Positions 20,937 through 31,914 of a stretch of 64,000 nucleotides of DNA are shown one piece after another. Numbering within the stretch: position 1 is the first letter of the stretch; each line of letters starts with the position of its first letter. The translations under genes were made by a program, and so were the position numbers. Source of the stretch: Bimuria novae-zelandiae CBS 107.79. Its lineage: Eukaryota > Ascomycota > Dothideomycetes > Pleosporales > Didymosphaeriaceae. Under the pieces are notes generated by a model. It was not told the DNA's origin. It made no database searches and saw only the letters and a program-made list of their open reading frames with translations. The stretch lies in contig ML976696.1 of NCBI GenBank assembly GCA_010015655.1, positions 575,299 through 639,298 of the forward strand, given 5' to 3'.

Positions 20937-21584
20937 ATGGCGCTCCCCACGCTCGCCCTCCCCGGCACGCTCCTCGGGCCCTCCTCCAAATACGCCCCCG
21001 GCCCCGGCACCCACCTCCACGACGCCTCCATCTACGCCTCCCTCGCCGGCACCGTCGCCACTTCGCCCTCGCCCAACCCCGCCACAACCAAGCTGCCCCT
21101 CCTCTCGATATCGCGGCCCTCACCCGCTGCCACCGCCACCGCAAACGCCACGCTCCTCCCCGAAGTCGACGCCCAAGTTCTCGCCCGCATCACCCGCCTC
21201 GGCGCGCGCTTCGCCTCCGCCGAGATCCTCGTCGTTGCGCCGTCCACCACCACCACCACCACCACCACCACCCTCTCCTCTCCGACGGAAGGAGTCGTCT
21301 GCAGCACGCCGTTTGGCGCGCAGATCCGCCGCGAGGACATCCGCGCTACCGAGAAGGATAAAGTCACCGTGCGGGACAGCTTCCGCGTGGGCGATTTGAT
21401 ACGCGCCGTAGTGATTAGTCTGGGGGACCAGGGCGGGTATTATTTGAGCACGGCGAAGAACGAGTTGGGTGTTGTGGTGGCAAGGGGGGAAGATGGAGAG
21501 GTGTTGGTGCCGGTTAGTTGGCGGGAGGTGAGGGATATGCGGACGGGGCGGGGGGAGGCGCGGAAGGTTGCGAAGCCGTTTTGA
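20937..21584 (+). CDS. CSL4: Exosome complex component Csl4
   Basis: Single exon of 215 residues. The N-terminal domain opens with LALPGTLLGPSSKYAPGPGT. An S1 RNA-binding domain follows, with VDAQVLARITRLGARFASAEIL, FGAQIRREDIRATEKD and VGDLIRAVVISLGDQGGYYLSTA. These are the signatures of the cap subunit Csl4 of the nuclear and cytoplasmic RNA exosome, which docks cofactors for 3'-5' RNA decay and processing. A nine-residue Thr run inside the S1 domain (residues about 103-111) is encoded by an ACC trinucleotide repeat and is probably a loop insertion. Length is typical of the family. Confidence 0.9.
   Translation: MALPTLALPGTLLGPSSKYAPGPGTHLHDASIYASLAGTVATSPSPNPATTKLPLLSISRPSPAATATANATLLPEVDAQVLARITRLGARFASAEILVVAPSTTTTTTTTTLSSPTEGVVCSTPFGAQIRREDIRATEKDKVTVRDSFRVGDLIRAVVISLGDQGGYYLSTAKNELGVVVARGEDGEVLVPVSWREVRDMRTGRGEARKVAKPF
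21244..21272 (+). repeat. ACC trinucleotide microsatellite inside CSL4
   Basis: About nine consecutive ACC units encode a polythreonine loop in the S1 domain. Length variation between strains would be expected. Confidence 0.85.
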
Positions 21585-22098
21585 GAGGGCAAGTACATGT
21601 GAAGACTGTGGGAAAAGCGGGAGGAGTTGGGAGGAATAGGCTGCTGGATGTGTGAGAATGGGATAAGAAGAGGGCAGGGGAGGATATGATACCCACGCAA
21701 TGGAATACAGCTTCTACAACAGACTATCTTACAACACTGGTGTGTCTCTTCAGATCGTTCGGCAACGCCTCCACAAGCAACCCGACCAGTTCCTCCAGCA
21801 TCGGCTGTGCTGGCTACACCGGAGGTACCGGCGGCATCTGCACATTACCACCGTCCCCCGCAGCTCCATCGCCAGCCGGAGGTGTGCTCGGATACGGCGG
21901 CGCTACATCCTCTCCATTCTGGCCGGGGGGTCCACTTGTGGCGTTATCCCCAGCTGGTGCAGCACTCTGGTCTTGGGCAGCGTCTGCTGGTGGTGGGTCA
22001 TTCGCGGTGTCGTCAGCCTCGGGGCTGGGAAGCCTGTCTGATGCTGGCTATAGAGGCTCGTTTGCAGCGGGTCCTGCGGATGGCGTCGGTGGTCTGTC
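21585..22098. other. Intergenic region between converging genes
   Basis: About 0.5 kb between the stop of CSL4 and the stop of the minus-strand disordered-protein gene. It should hold both 3' UTRs. Open frames here are mirror images of GC-rich low-complexity sequence and are not supported. Confidence 0.45.
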
Positions 22099-24391
22099 TT
22101 AGACAGGATCTGCGGGTGCAGGGTCTGCAGCCGGAGTGGGAGGTCTGTCTGCAGTGGACTCGGGCGGGTCATTTGCAGCGCCTTCTGAGTCTGCGCTCGG
22201 TGCCGGGTCGGAAGGCTGTTCTGGCGCAGGAGAACCTTCTGAGTCGTGTCCGGCTGCCTCGCCTGATTGCGGCTCTGGCGCTGGTGTCGGTGGAGGAGAG
22301 GCAGCATGTGGAGGACTCGCTGCGGGGGACCTGGAATCATGGTCATCCAACAATCCACTGCTCGCCTTCGCACCACATTACTCACCCAGTCCCAGCTCCC
22401 GCGTCTCCCGCTGGTTCTTCTACCGCCTCCGTCTGTACCTCCTGATTCCTGGTCTCAGGGATATACGGCTTCCCACCTTTATGCCCATACACCGCCATCC
22501 CCAGCAGCCCCCCCATCCTCTTCTTCGGCTTCATCCTATTCCACTCCTCCACCGTGACAGACTCGCCCGGCTTTCTTCTAGTCGACCCAGCGAGGTACAG
22601 CAGCGAAGAGGGAACACGAATCGGTCTACGATCAGACGTACCGCCGCCGCCGCCGCCACCACGGAGACACGGCATCTGCGTCGTAGTCTGCATACACTTA
22701 TCCAGCCTCGTCCCTCCGAGCGCCACCATCTCCCATCGCATCAGCAACGACGCTACATCGAACCCTTCCTCCATGCCATCCTTATCCTCGCGACACCTCG
22801 GAATCTCCCCCCAATACCTCACCCCATCTTCCCTCCTCATAAACCCCAGCACATCTTCCCCCCCACCACCCCTCATCCTCGAATCCTTGGGTACGCCATT
22901 CACATTTTTGTGTTCTTCCCCTCCATCCCCCCTCTCAACCGGCATCGTCCCATGACTCCATTCCGAATCAAAGCTCCCCGGCCCATGCATCTCACACAAC
23001 GGACTCGGCACGCGCGGCTCATACGCCTGTCCCCTCGCTCTATACACCGCACTATGTCTCAGCACATCCTCCCAGTACACCGGCGCACTATGCGGGCGTC
23101 CCCACTCGCTGATCGGCCTTAGCACCGTGCCTTCCGGCAGCGCAGGGACGAAGGGCGGCTCGTGTAATCTGGAAACGAGATGTGGAGAAGGCACGGGCGA
23201 GAGATCGATGGAGCGTCGGCGGAAAGCGGAGAGGATGTGCGGAGGAGAGGGAAGCGCGCGCGGTGGCGGCGATATGTATGTGCCTGGTACGACGCCTTCG
23301 GGGTAGAGTGCTGTAGCCGAGGAGTCGCGGCGCAAACGGGGGTAGGTGTAGCCGATTACGTCGATGGGGCGGGTGTCGCGGGCTTGGTGGGTGAGGACGG
23401 GGGAGGCGCGGCCGGTGCGGATGGCGTCGCGGTGGGCGGCGACTTCGGAGCGGTGGATGAATGCGATGTCTGGGGAGAGGCGGTGGAGTCTTGGGGAAGG
23501 AGAGAGCGGACGAGTCGGTGTCAAGCGCGCCTGTTGGACCGCTTGTTGGAGGAGGGTGTATACTGTGGCGCTTTCTCTTTCTACGGAGTCTCTGAAGTCT
23601 TGTCGTGAGGGGGGGCGGGGGAGGTTACAGGTACTGGATGTTTGGAGTGTGCTCTGCCAGGGGAGGCGTGGGGTGTCTGCTGTGCGTGGACGATTGTTAC
23701 GGAGCGCTGGGGAGACTTCTTGGATTAGGCGGTTTGGAACAAGACTCTCTGCGGGAGGGGGTGCAGAGCTGTGTCGCTGCTGGGCGCTTGAGCGTCTTCG
23801 GGCGAATCTGCTGGGGCTGACGTTGATGTGTGCTCGTTCGGTGCCTTGGAGACAGTCATCACATGGCGTAGGGGGAGTACGCCTTGCTGGCCGGAACCAT
23901 GCAGGACCTAAACCACATACTGAGGTAGACGGCTCGAACTTGCCGAAGCATTCCAACCTTTCTGGGTCATAGGGGCATCGTGCCCGCGGCTTCTGGAAGG
24001 AGGACCCGCTGGTGCTGGATGTGTCCTCTCTGCCAAACTCCCATCTAATAGGCCTGAACGATATAGAGTTTGGATTTGGAGGTGCTGTGCTTGGTCTGTA
24101 GTTTTGCACTGGCGTAGATAGTCGTCGACCGAGCTGTAAGATTCGCCTAGCCAAAACCACATTGGTACTTGATTCTCGACGGCTCGCCTGGTCTCTGGAT
24201 GGTGAATATCGCACTAGAGCTTGTTCCGTTGAATCCAGATTGGCGTTTGTGACGTTCCTGCTTCGCATATGCAGCCATGGAATTGGTGACGACACCCTTT
24301 GTCGTATGCGATGGAACAATGAGGGACGTCTTGAAGACGACACCTGACCCTGTTCCGGAGGTGATCGGGACTTCTTTTTTTGAAGCACCAT
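22099..24391 (-). CDS. Large disordered hypothetical protein
   Basis: Two exons: 22386..24391 and 22099..22330. The 55-bp intron has donor GTGAGT and acceptor ATTCCAG. Splicing converts a Gly/Thr-ending first frame into a Pro/Ala/Glu-rich tail, for 745 residues in all. I took the ATG at 24391; the frame is open a little further upstream but without an ATG. The protein is Arg/Ser/Pro-rich throughout, with a small Cys-containing patch (GLGPAWFRPARRTPPTPCDDC) and a glycine run near residue 600. No domain is recognised. An additional 5' exon cannot be excluded. Confidence 0.6.
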
Positions 24392-25002
24392 ACTTTGCAA
24401 CCTACCGGGCAGAGGATAAGGTGTAATTGCAGCGATCAAAGACAGACGATGAAATTTGACAATTAACGGTCGGAGGCATAGGTATTGGGCTGGGAACTCT
24501 GAGAACAGCGCGTTACCAAACCCTCAATGTATCTGGAATATGAAATCCTAAGCAAAAGTGACTGAAGCGATACTTGCGTCAAGAATGCAGCATATATCCA
24601 TAGCAGGACTGATGTGACGTGGTCAAATTCACAGTAGACGAACGGAGTATTGCTCATATGTGATACATAGTGATTCATTGTACAAACAGAAAACTTCACC
24701 AGCGAACGCTACACTACCAGCTTAGGAGTTTGAAGTAGTCGTGTATCTAATGGCTGGAGAAAAGCGGTGGTAGCGAGTGACGAGCTGCTTGTGGTAATGA
24801 GCGAAGACGACGTTACTGAGCTGGTACCCTTATCAATTAGCATGTAAACATGCACTGATAGTAGCATTACTGTTGTGTGTGTAGTTCTCCTTTGGAACAG
24901 CGCCCTGGACGATGGGGCGCCTGTTGAACAATGTGGAAACTACTGCCGCCGACCTCGCTGCTATGGGGGTAGATCCGTAAATCGGAGGTACTCCCGAACA
25001 TG
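24392..25002. other. Intergenic region
   Basis: About 0.6 kb upstream of the disordered-protein gene and downstream of the F-box gene. It has AT-richer patches and no supported feature. Confidence 0.4.
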
Positions 25003-25584
25003 CTATACATCTAGCCATAGCCCAAACTCCTCTTGTGCATGCCTAGTTTCAGTAAAGGATCGTGACATGTAAGCCCAGCCGTCATCGCGCTCACGCTGAT
25101 AGGCGTCAGCGTATCGTGAAGGCCTCTCCTTCTGCAAAGGCCTCCACATCAGCGTTCGAGAGCCGCATAATGTTTTAGAACTGCAGCGATCGGTGAGGTT
25201 GCTGCAAATCGGACCGAGGACAGCGCTTTTTCCATAGATAGCAATCTTTGCGCCCTCGGAATACCAGCCTCTAACAACCCCGCATTGGAGGCAAAATCTA
25301 GTCGGCGCGCTCGAGCCGCTACGAGCGCGTGCGCCTTTTCGCATATCGTCTGCGAACTCATGCAGTTCCCGGAATCGGACACATCCTTTGCAGGTATAGA
25401 GTTGTTTTGAGATTGCAAATTCACCACCTTCGGCCGCGAGGAAGTCAGAGTGCGTCGGGACTCCCAGTGTCAGCCGTAAATATCGACTCGTCATGGCGAG
25501 ACGGACTTGATCGTGGAGGTGGAGGTGGTCGGTTATGTTCCGAAGCATTTCGACAGGAAGTCGGAGGAGTGGTGGAGACGCCAT
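25003..25584 (-). CDS. F-box protein with a four-cysteine zinc-binding motif
   Basis: Single exon of 193 residues. The N-terminus PPLLRLPVEMLRNITDHL is a typical F-box, the Skp1-binding module of SCF ubiquitin ligases. Two CxxC pairs (C65/C68 and C98/C101) probably bind a structural zinc. A C-terminal helix ends in WLDV. This small F-box plus Cys4 arrangement is common in Pezizomycotina, and substrates are unknown. The gene is isolated in about 1.2 kb of non-coding sequence. Confidence 0.75.
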   Translation of the reverse strand: MASPPLLRLPVEMLRNITDHLHLHDQVRLAMTSRYLRLTLGVPTHSDFLAAEGGEFAISKQLYTCKGCVRFRELHEFADDMRKGARARSGSSAPTRFCLQCGVVRGWYSEGAKIAIYGKSAVLGPICSNLTDRCSSKTLCGSRTLMWRPLQKERPSRYADAYQRERDDGWAYMSRSFTETRHAQEEFGLWLDV

Positions 25585-26184
25585 TGCGTGCCACTACAGA
25601 ACAGGCGGCTTTCGGTGTTCGAGAGTCTGAGGGAGAGTATGCGGGTTAAGTTCTCTGGACAAGGACGAACTGCCAGAAGATGAGGCAAGTGTTACGATGT
25701 TGAAAAAACACGGTCGGCAAGCGCGGGATAAATGTGTCAGTGAGACGTGAGCCCACAGGTTCACATGCGGCACGGGATCTGCTCCATGGGGCACTCAATC
25801 TATGTAATGGAGCGACTTGGGAGAGTAAACACCGAATTTCAAGCAGAGCGCTGGTACATAGCGGTGAGGTGTTCTTGCACGCTGGTTGAATTTTATGCGA
25901 AATTTGCGTGACGTTGTCACACCGCACCTTCACTTGACCAGTCATCGAGCTGGAAGTTCGTCCGACGGGCGGAAACGATGTGATAGCCTCGTTGCCTTCT
26001 CAACACAATTTTGCTCGATTGTACTCCGGGAAAATCCAGCGCTTCATCACGCAACCGCTGCGACTTCGAACAAACTTGCCGGAGCTGATGTTCTTAAGCG
26101 TATGTCAGCCCTTTCCTCGATCGTACGATCGTGCATCCTGATCTTCATGAGACATATACCGGGATCTGGCGCTGGCTTCTTTCG
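25585..26184. other. Intergenic region
   Basis: About 0.6 kb between the F-box start and the stop of the GPI12-like gene, presumably the F-box promoter plus the GPI12 3' UTR. No other feature seen. Confidence 0.4.
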
Positions 26185-27133
26185 TTACAAGGTCTTCTCT
26201 TTCTTCAAGTCATTGAGTACCATGTATCGGGAGAGCGTTATCCAGCCCCACCGGAACCATCTCATCTGACTCTCATGCGCGGTCGTCATAGCTTTCTGTG
26301 CAGTTCTGTATCCGACCGGTGAGCTGGCGAACACAAGAGGGGTGGGGAAGCCACCAAGCTCCTTTTTTCGCACCACAGCACCAACCAGTGTGGCAGGCGC
26401 GTCCAAAACGGCTAGATATTTGCGTAATAGTGATGTAGTTGTCAAAGTGTAAAGTTTGATTGGACATTCCCACCCACTGTGGCGATGCATGAGTGCTTTA
26501 AGGAAGCTATGTACGCCAGTGTACAACGACTTGTGATTTGGATGTGCGGAGACGCCATGAGCGTCAAACGTGATGATAGCATCAATGTTCGCTTTTGGCG
26601 CCTGCTTTGAGGAAATCGATGCCATTTTCGGTGCAAATGTTGTGGTCAAAAGGTTTGAGATTAGACGTGGATGCCATGTTACTGTCATAGAGTCTGGGAA
26701 GTTTCTGTGTAGGGTCAATCGAGTGGTCATTACTGGACGTGTAGCAGACGTACGTGTCTTCGATGACAAGTATGTCTTCCTCTGAGCGCAATCCAAGCTG
26801 CAGGCCACTTTTGACAAGCTCCTTCTTCCTAATCTCCCCTAACCCATCGGCATCGCCTACGAATCAAAAACATCAGTCACGTGTCTGCGGGAAACGGAGC
26901 GAGCTAAAGGCCGTACCGCTACTAAGACAGAGGATTTTGATGTGATTGCCAAGCTCAGGACGCGTCAAAGCCAGCAAAGTAGGTGCGAAGAACATGGCTT
27001 CGTCATCGGGATGCGCTATGAGGAGCAGTATCCGTTTGCCCTGCAACGTAGGAAATGATTTGGTGAGCTGGGCGGTGTAAAGCCACAGACCGAAAACAAA
27101 AACGGGTACTGCGGCCCACGGAAGCCAATTCAT
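26185..27133 (-). CDS. GPI12: N-acetylglucosaminylphosphatidylinositol de-N-acetylase
   Basis: Three exons (27133..26917, 26856..26754, 26704..26185) joined by 60-bp and 49-bp GT-AG introns in compatible phase give 279 residues, the usual family size. The protein starts with a membrane anchor (about residues 4-22), then LLLIAHPDDEAMFF with the metal-binding HPDDE at 41-45, and LGEIRKKEL. A FDAHGVSAHPNH segment supplies the second catalytic His pair of the PIG-L fold. Gpi12/PIG-L removes the acetyl group from GlcNAc-PI in the second step of GPI-anchor synthesis on the cytosolic face of the ER. All catalytic motifs are intact. Confidence 0.92.
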
Positions 27134-27753
27134 CGTGCCGGTACAAGGTGTGAGCGCATAGACAGCTACGTGAAGTAGTTATTGTGGAGTGGAATAGCGG
27201 TGGAAGGAGCAATGATCCGCCCCGACCTGACTCGGCTAAATCTGCCGTGGCCATCGCTCCCGCTCAACCGCCGGCAATCCTCAACGTCACTTGCTCAAAG
27301 GTTTGACGAATGCTGGGCTCTGGTGTATGCAATTTCAATAATCAGAATTCAGATCTTGAATCTGCGACATGTAAGTCGTATTCAATCACGTTCGTGCGTT
27401 GAATCCTCACTTGTTCAGTGAACCTCTTTGCTTGACAAGACCCTACAGTACTTGGTTGCAGATCGAACGTTGCGCATCACCATCTGCGCGATTACGAAAA
27501 CACAATCCAGTGTGTCTACAAATAAGATTGAAGCGTTTTGCCGCTCCGTTAACAACGCCGCTTGTGCAAGTCCAAGCAAAAGAATAACCTAGATTTGCAC
27601 CCAATCGCCGAGCCATGCAGAGTTCTTTCATTGCTTCCCTTCTCCTCTGAAACGCAGTCGTGAAAGACATTTCCTCATTGGTAACGTTGCATATGAGACG
27701 TAGTAGGCTTTGCCCAACCACTCCAAGCCGTCCGGGGCTGGGCGTCAGGTCAT
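27134..27753. other. Intergenic region
   Basis: About 0.6 kb holding the GPI12 promoter (left) and the 3' UTR of the SPG1 gene (right). Short frames only. Confidence 0.4.
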
Positions 27754-28964
27754 TTAGACAGCCTGGTAGAGTAGGAGCGGTTCCCCGATATTCTCTATCT
27801 CAGGAATGGTGCACTTGAGGTCAAAAGCTTTCGAGAGTACGATCTTGAAGATCTGTGAAGATGGTCAGTGGTCGAACATAGGTGAGCCAGTGTATGTAGT
27901 ACCTTCTGCACATTGATGCTGTGGCTTGTGCTGCTGAAGATGAGACTGGCTTTCATCGCCTTGGCGAAACGCTTGGCCTAGGATACTGTTAGACGCGGAT
28001 TTCTCCACTGATACACATGCGGCATACCTGATTTGAGATCTCCTCTTGTTCCTCCCGCGGGAAGTTGACGAAGTGGTCATACTTGGTGCCCACGAGGAAC
28101 GGTATCGCGGTCTTGTTAAAGCCTCGTCCTTGGCGATACCACTCCTTGATTGAGTTCAGTGTGCTCTTTCGCGTCAGGTCGAACATGAACAATATGGCGA
28201 CGGCGTCGTTGCACACGAGCGGCAGCATGTTCACGAACTCGCGCTGGCCTCCCAGATCCCAGATCGAGAACGTGATCTCCGTGTTCCTGATCGAGATGGT
28301 CTTCTCCATGAAGTTGACACCTGCGCCGGTCAGTAACAGTCCCGTCCACAACAAATTGATGCGACTGACCTAGGGTTTGGATGTAGTCCTCATCCCAGCT
28401 GCCCTCCACGTATTTGACCATCAGACTAGTCTTGCCGATCTGCGCGTCGCCCACCATGCCGACCTTGATGACCACGCTGGGATTCTTTGCGGCATCCTGT
28501 TGGGAACTCCGCTGGCCCTGGCCCTGGTCCTGGTACGGCCGTGCATTACCCTCGGAGCTCGAGTACCGTCCCAATTGCGAGCTTGGTCTTGAGTGAGATT
28601 GCCCCATCTGTGTCTCTTTGCCGCTGTTGTAGTAGCCATGCCGTGGCGGTGTGTCTGCGTCCGACGGCGTGTTGAAGCGCGAGTGGTACCCTTCGCCCCC
28701 GTGTCCGCCGTTGTACTGGTAGGCCGTGTCGGAGTAGGACGTCTGCGGGCGCGTCTCGCTCGAATAGCCGTTGTTGTAGCCGTTGTTGTAGCCGTTGCTG
28801 CTCGGCTGGAAGTCGGGCAGCGGCTGCGCGGCCGCGCCGGCGGTGATGGTGGTGTTGTTGCCGTCATCGACGTCGGGCAAGGGCGGGTCCATGTGCTTCT
28901 GCGCCTCCGTCTCCTGGCCCTCAAGAGGGGCCTCAAGGGGCGCCTGCTCCTGCTGCATCTCCAT
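27754..28964 (-). CDS. Septum-promoting small GTPase Spg1/Tem1
   Basis: Four exons (28964..28370, 28320..28028, 27977..27903, 27852..27754) with 49-50-bp introns and agreeing phases give 353 residues. Residues about 150-353 are a Ras-like GTPase: P-loop GDAQIGKTS, switch II WDLGGQ, GTKYD for guanine specificity and FSSTSHS. The sequence [19 protein letters not shown] is characteristic of Spg1/Tem1, the switch that triggers septation through the SIN/MEN kinase cascade at the spindle pole. A 150-residue disordered N-terminal extension with NGY repeats, absent from yeast Tem1, is typical of filamentous ascomycetes. I chose the first ATG in frame; a GTG codon upstream is not used. Confidence 0.92.
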
Positions 28965-29394
28965 CCCGAACACTCTCGTGAGTCTTACTTGACTCGGGGC
29001 GCGAGAGTGTCTCAGGTGGGCTAATGGGACGGTCGATCAGGCGGTGTTAGGGCCCCGCTGACGTGGGTGGGTTCAGCAACCAAATCGAGCGCGTTTAGAC
29101 GTGTCGGCGAGCCCACGGCGCATGCTCTTCAGGCGTGGGACGGCGAAAGCGACGGTTGCGACGAGTGGCAGTCGGCGCAATTCCGTCTGTTGACAGTTTG
29201 GCCTGGGTTGACTGCGCAATGGATCGGGCTGCAGGGGTGCTGCTGTGCGGCTGAGCGAATCGAGGGGCAGGCGCGAATCGACAATGTCCGTGCGCACCTG
29301 CCACCAAAAAATATCCCCGCCGCCGCGCGAACTTTTTGAATATCCCAAGTTGCAGTGGAATCAGCACCTTACACACGAAAAATTTCCTCCCAAC
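28965..29394. promoter_or_regulatory. Divergent promoter region, SPG1 / RRB1
   Basis: 430 bp between two head-to-head start codons. Both promoters and both 5' leaders fall here. No clear TATA box. The RRB1 side ends in an A/C-rich leader. Confidence 0.5.
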
Positions 29395-30979
29395 ATGGCG
29401 AAGAGACCCGCAGAGTCGGATGAGAAGGAGCTGGAGGCCGTCAAAAATGGCGACCGGCCCATGGAAATCGACCAGGACGAAGCGGGCGAGTTTGAAGACG
29501 AGTTTGAAGACGAATTTGAGAGCGAGGACGAGATCTTCGAGGCAGGCGTGGACGGGCGGCCAGATGAGGAGAGGGAAGCCGAGGAGAAAGAGCGTACGCA
29601 ATTGTTCTATATCACATTGAAGAATGCAACTAATTTAAGATAGACGCCATGGAGGTCGACCAAGGCACCTTCATACCCGGACGACACAAACTCTCTGCTG
29701 GCGAGACCCTCGCGCCCGATCTCTCCACATACGAGATGCTGCACACCTTAGACGCGCCGTGGCCATGTCTGTCATGCGACGTTGTACCAGACAGCCTGGG
29801 CTCTGAGCGCAAGACATATCCTGCAACTGTATACTCAGTGGCAGGCACGCAGGCCGCGCGAGGAAGGGACAAGGAGAATCAGATTATGGTGATGAAGATG
29901 AGCAGCTTGTCACGAATGGAGAAAGAGGGCGAAGACGAGGAGGAGGACGATTCAGACGACGAGGGCTCAGATCCCATCCTCGAGACCAAGTCAATACCCA
30001 TGACCAGCTGTACGAACCGGATACGCGTACATCAAGCACCCCAGAGCACATCCGCGAAGCCGCCGACTACCCTCACAGCCGCCATGACAGAATCAGGCCA
30101 GGTCCTGATACACGACATCACACCCCATCTCACTACCTTCGACGCACCCGGCTCTACCATTACACCTGCACAAAACAAGCCCGTCAGCACAATAAGAGCG
30201 CACAAGGCAAACGAAGGATATGCGCTGGACTGGTCACCACTTGTACCAGAGGGTCAACTTCTGACAGGCGACATCGCAGGCAACATCTTCAAAACAACGC
30301 GGACGCAAGGCGGTGGCTTCGTCACGGACACCACACCCTTCACAGGACACCAAGGCACTGTGGAGGAATTGCAGTGGTCACCAAGCGAAAAGACCGTCTT
30401 CGCGTCCGCAGGCAATGACGGGACCGTCAAGATCTGGGACGCGCGTTCCAAGTCTCGCAAGCCCGCCGTCAGCGTTCAGGTCTCCAAAACAGATGTCAAT
30501 GTCCTCTCTTGGTCGCATCAGACAGCACATTTGCTCGCTTCTGGTGCTGATGACGGCGAATGGGCAGTGTGGGACCTTCGACAGTGGAAGCCGTCTACCT
30601 CTCTCTCCTCGAATGCCAAGCCCTCGCCAATTGCGTCTTTCAACTTTCACAAGGAGCAAATAACAGCAGTGGAGTGGCACCCGACAGACAGTAGCATCGT
30701 GCTTGTATGCGCGGGCGATAACACGCTATCACTCTGGGATCTGGCGGTCGAGCTCGACGACGAGGAGAGCAGGGATACGGGCGGCGTTCCGGATGTGCCG
30801 CCGCAGTTGCTATTTGTGCATTATATGGAGCAAGTTAAGGAGGCACACTGGCATCCGCAGATCCCGGGTGCGGTCATGGCGACAGGTGGGTCCGGCTTTG
30901 GGTAAGTCACTTTCCTGCATTTAAGGCAAGGGATCATTGCTAACCGTGAAACAGCGTCTTCAAAACTATTAGTGTCTAG
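29395..30979 (+). CDS. RRB1: Ribosome assembly WD40 chaperone Rrb1 (GRWD1)
   Basis: Three exons: 29395..29593, 29644..30901 and 30955..30979, giving 493 residues. The final 25-bp exon adds VFKTISV after GSGFG and ends at TAG 30977-30979. An acidic N-terminal tail (EFEDEFEDEFESEDE) precedes the histone-chaperone-type helix with YEMLHTLDAPWPCLSCDVV. WD repeats follow, including GNDGTVKIWDARS, GADDGEWAVWDLR and CAGDNTLSLWDLA. Rrb1 chaperones ribosomal protein L3 (uL3) into pre-60S particles. The arrangement and end match the family. Intron phases are consistent at both junctions. Confidence 0.92.
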
Positions 30980-31033
30980 CAGTCCAATCTATCCGATGTC
31001 GCACATTCCCTCAATGTTGTTGTTGAGTGTTGA

Positions 31034-31143
31034 NNNNNNNNNNNNNNNNNNNNNNNNNNNNNNNNNNNNNNNNNNNNNNNNNNNNNNNNNNNNNNNNNNN
31101 NNNNNNNNNNNNNNNNNNNNNNNNNNNNNNNNNNNNNNNNNNN
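31034..31143. other. Assembly gap (110 N)
   Basis: A run of unknown bases 54 bp downstream of the RRB1 stop. True length and content are unknown. It may hide part of the 3' UTR or a short repeat. Confidence 0.99.
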
Positions 31144-31383
31144 CTGCAGTTTTCGCGCGCATTTCGGCGCGTGTCTTTGTGTCGCGTGGTCACGTTTCTC
31201 ATTCCTCCTCACAGGTCCACTTCGGTCCAAATCCGGCCACAAAGAAATTCACATGCCAGTTAATAGCAGCCATCTACCTTGAATGCGCCCATATATCCGC
31301 GCGCTGAATTTCTCAGATATCCAACCGGAAGGGAAAATATCTCGCTTCCAAAACACGCAAGACACATTTACAAATCGAACATC

Positions 31384-31824
31384 ATGGCGTCGTCGCCGCA
31401 CCGGCAGCAAACCGTGCAGTTCAAACGAAACGCCAACAACCTTTACTACGCACCCAGTCCCACCAACACATCGTTCGAATACCTGGCCATCGCCACCCAG
31501 AGCGCCATCTCTTACATGATTACTCCGCCGACCCCACTTGTCTCCCTTCCCTCCCAATCCTTCACACGAAATGCCAGAACCGTTGCTCCACCAGTTGCTG
31601 AAGAAGTAAGCACCGTTGTAAAGGAAGAGATGTCTGTAATTGGGTTCATAGATTGGACAGCTGAGGTTAAATGGTGGATAGACAGCGACGTGGAGTGGAG
31701 CGGGTATGTGGAGTATCCCATAAGCAGCGAACGGAGCAGTATCGCGCGGGAGGCAGAACACAGAATAAACGCGGAATTAGAGACTGAGAAGAGGCGAAGG
31801 GAAACGCTGCGAGCGACAACATGA
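31384..31824 (+). CDS. Small hypothetical protein
   Basis: 146 residues from the ATG at 31384; the frame is open upstream but has no earlier ATG. Features are a basic N-terminus with NNLYYAPSPTNTSFEYLA, a Pro/Val-rich middle, an aromatic patch (FIDWTAEVKWWIDSDVEWSGY) and a charged C-terminal helix. I do not recognise a family. It converges with the zinc-cluster gene, whose stop is only 90 bp away. Confidence 0.55.
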   Translation: MASSPHRQQTVQFKRNANNLYYAPSPTNTSFEYLAIATQSAISYMITPPTPLVSLPSQSFTRNARTVAPPVAEEVSTVVKEEMSVIGFIDWTAEVKWWIDSDVEWSGYVEYPISSERSSIAREAEHRINAELETEKRRRETLRATT

Positions 31825-31914
31825 AGACAGACGTGCTAAAGACGAGCAAGATACGGCAATTCCGTCACGGCGCTGCACCTGCACGGATCGTGACTATCAG
31901 TGTCCGTGTAGATC

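Noticed and set aside
22136..23122. Plus-strand 328-codon frame
   Set aside because: It lies opposite the minus-strand two-exon gene. The intron and tail of that gene join perfectly, so the plus frame is a shadow.
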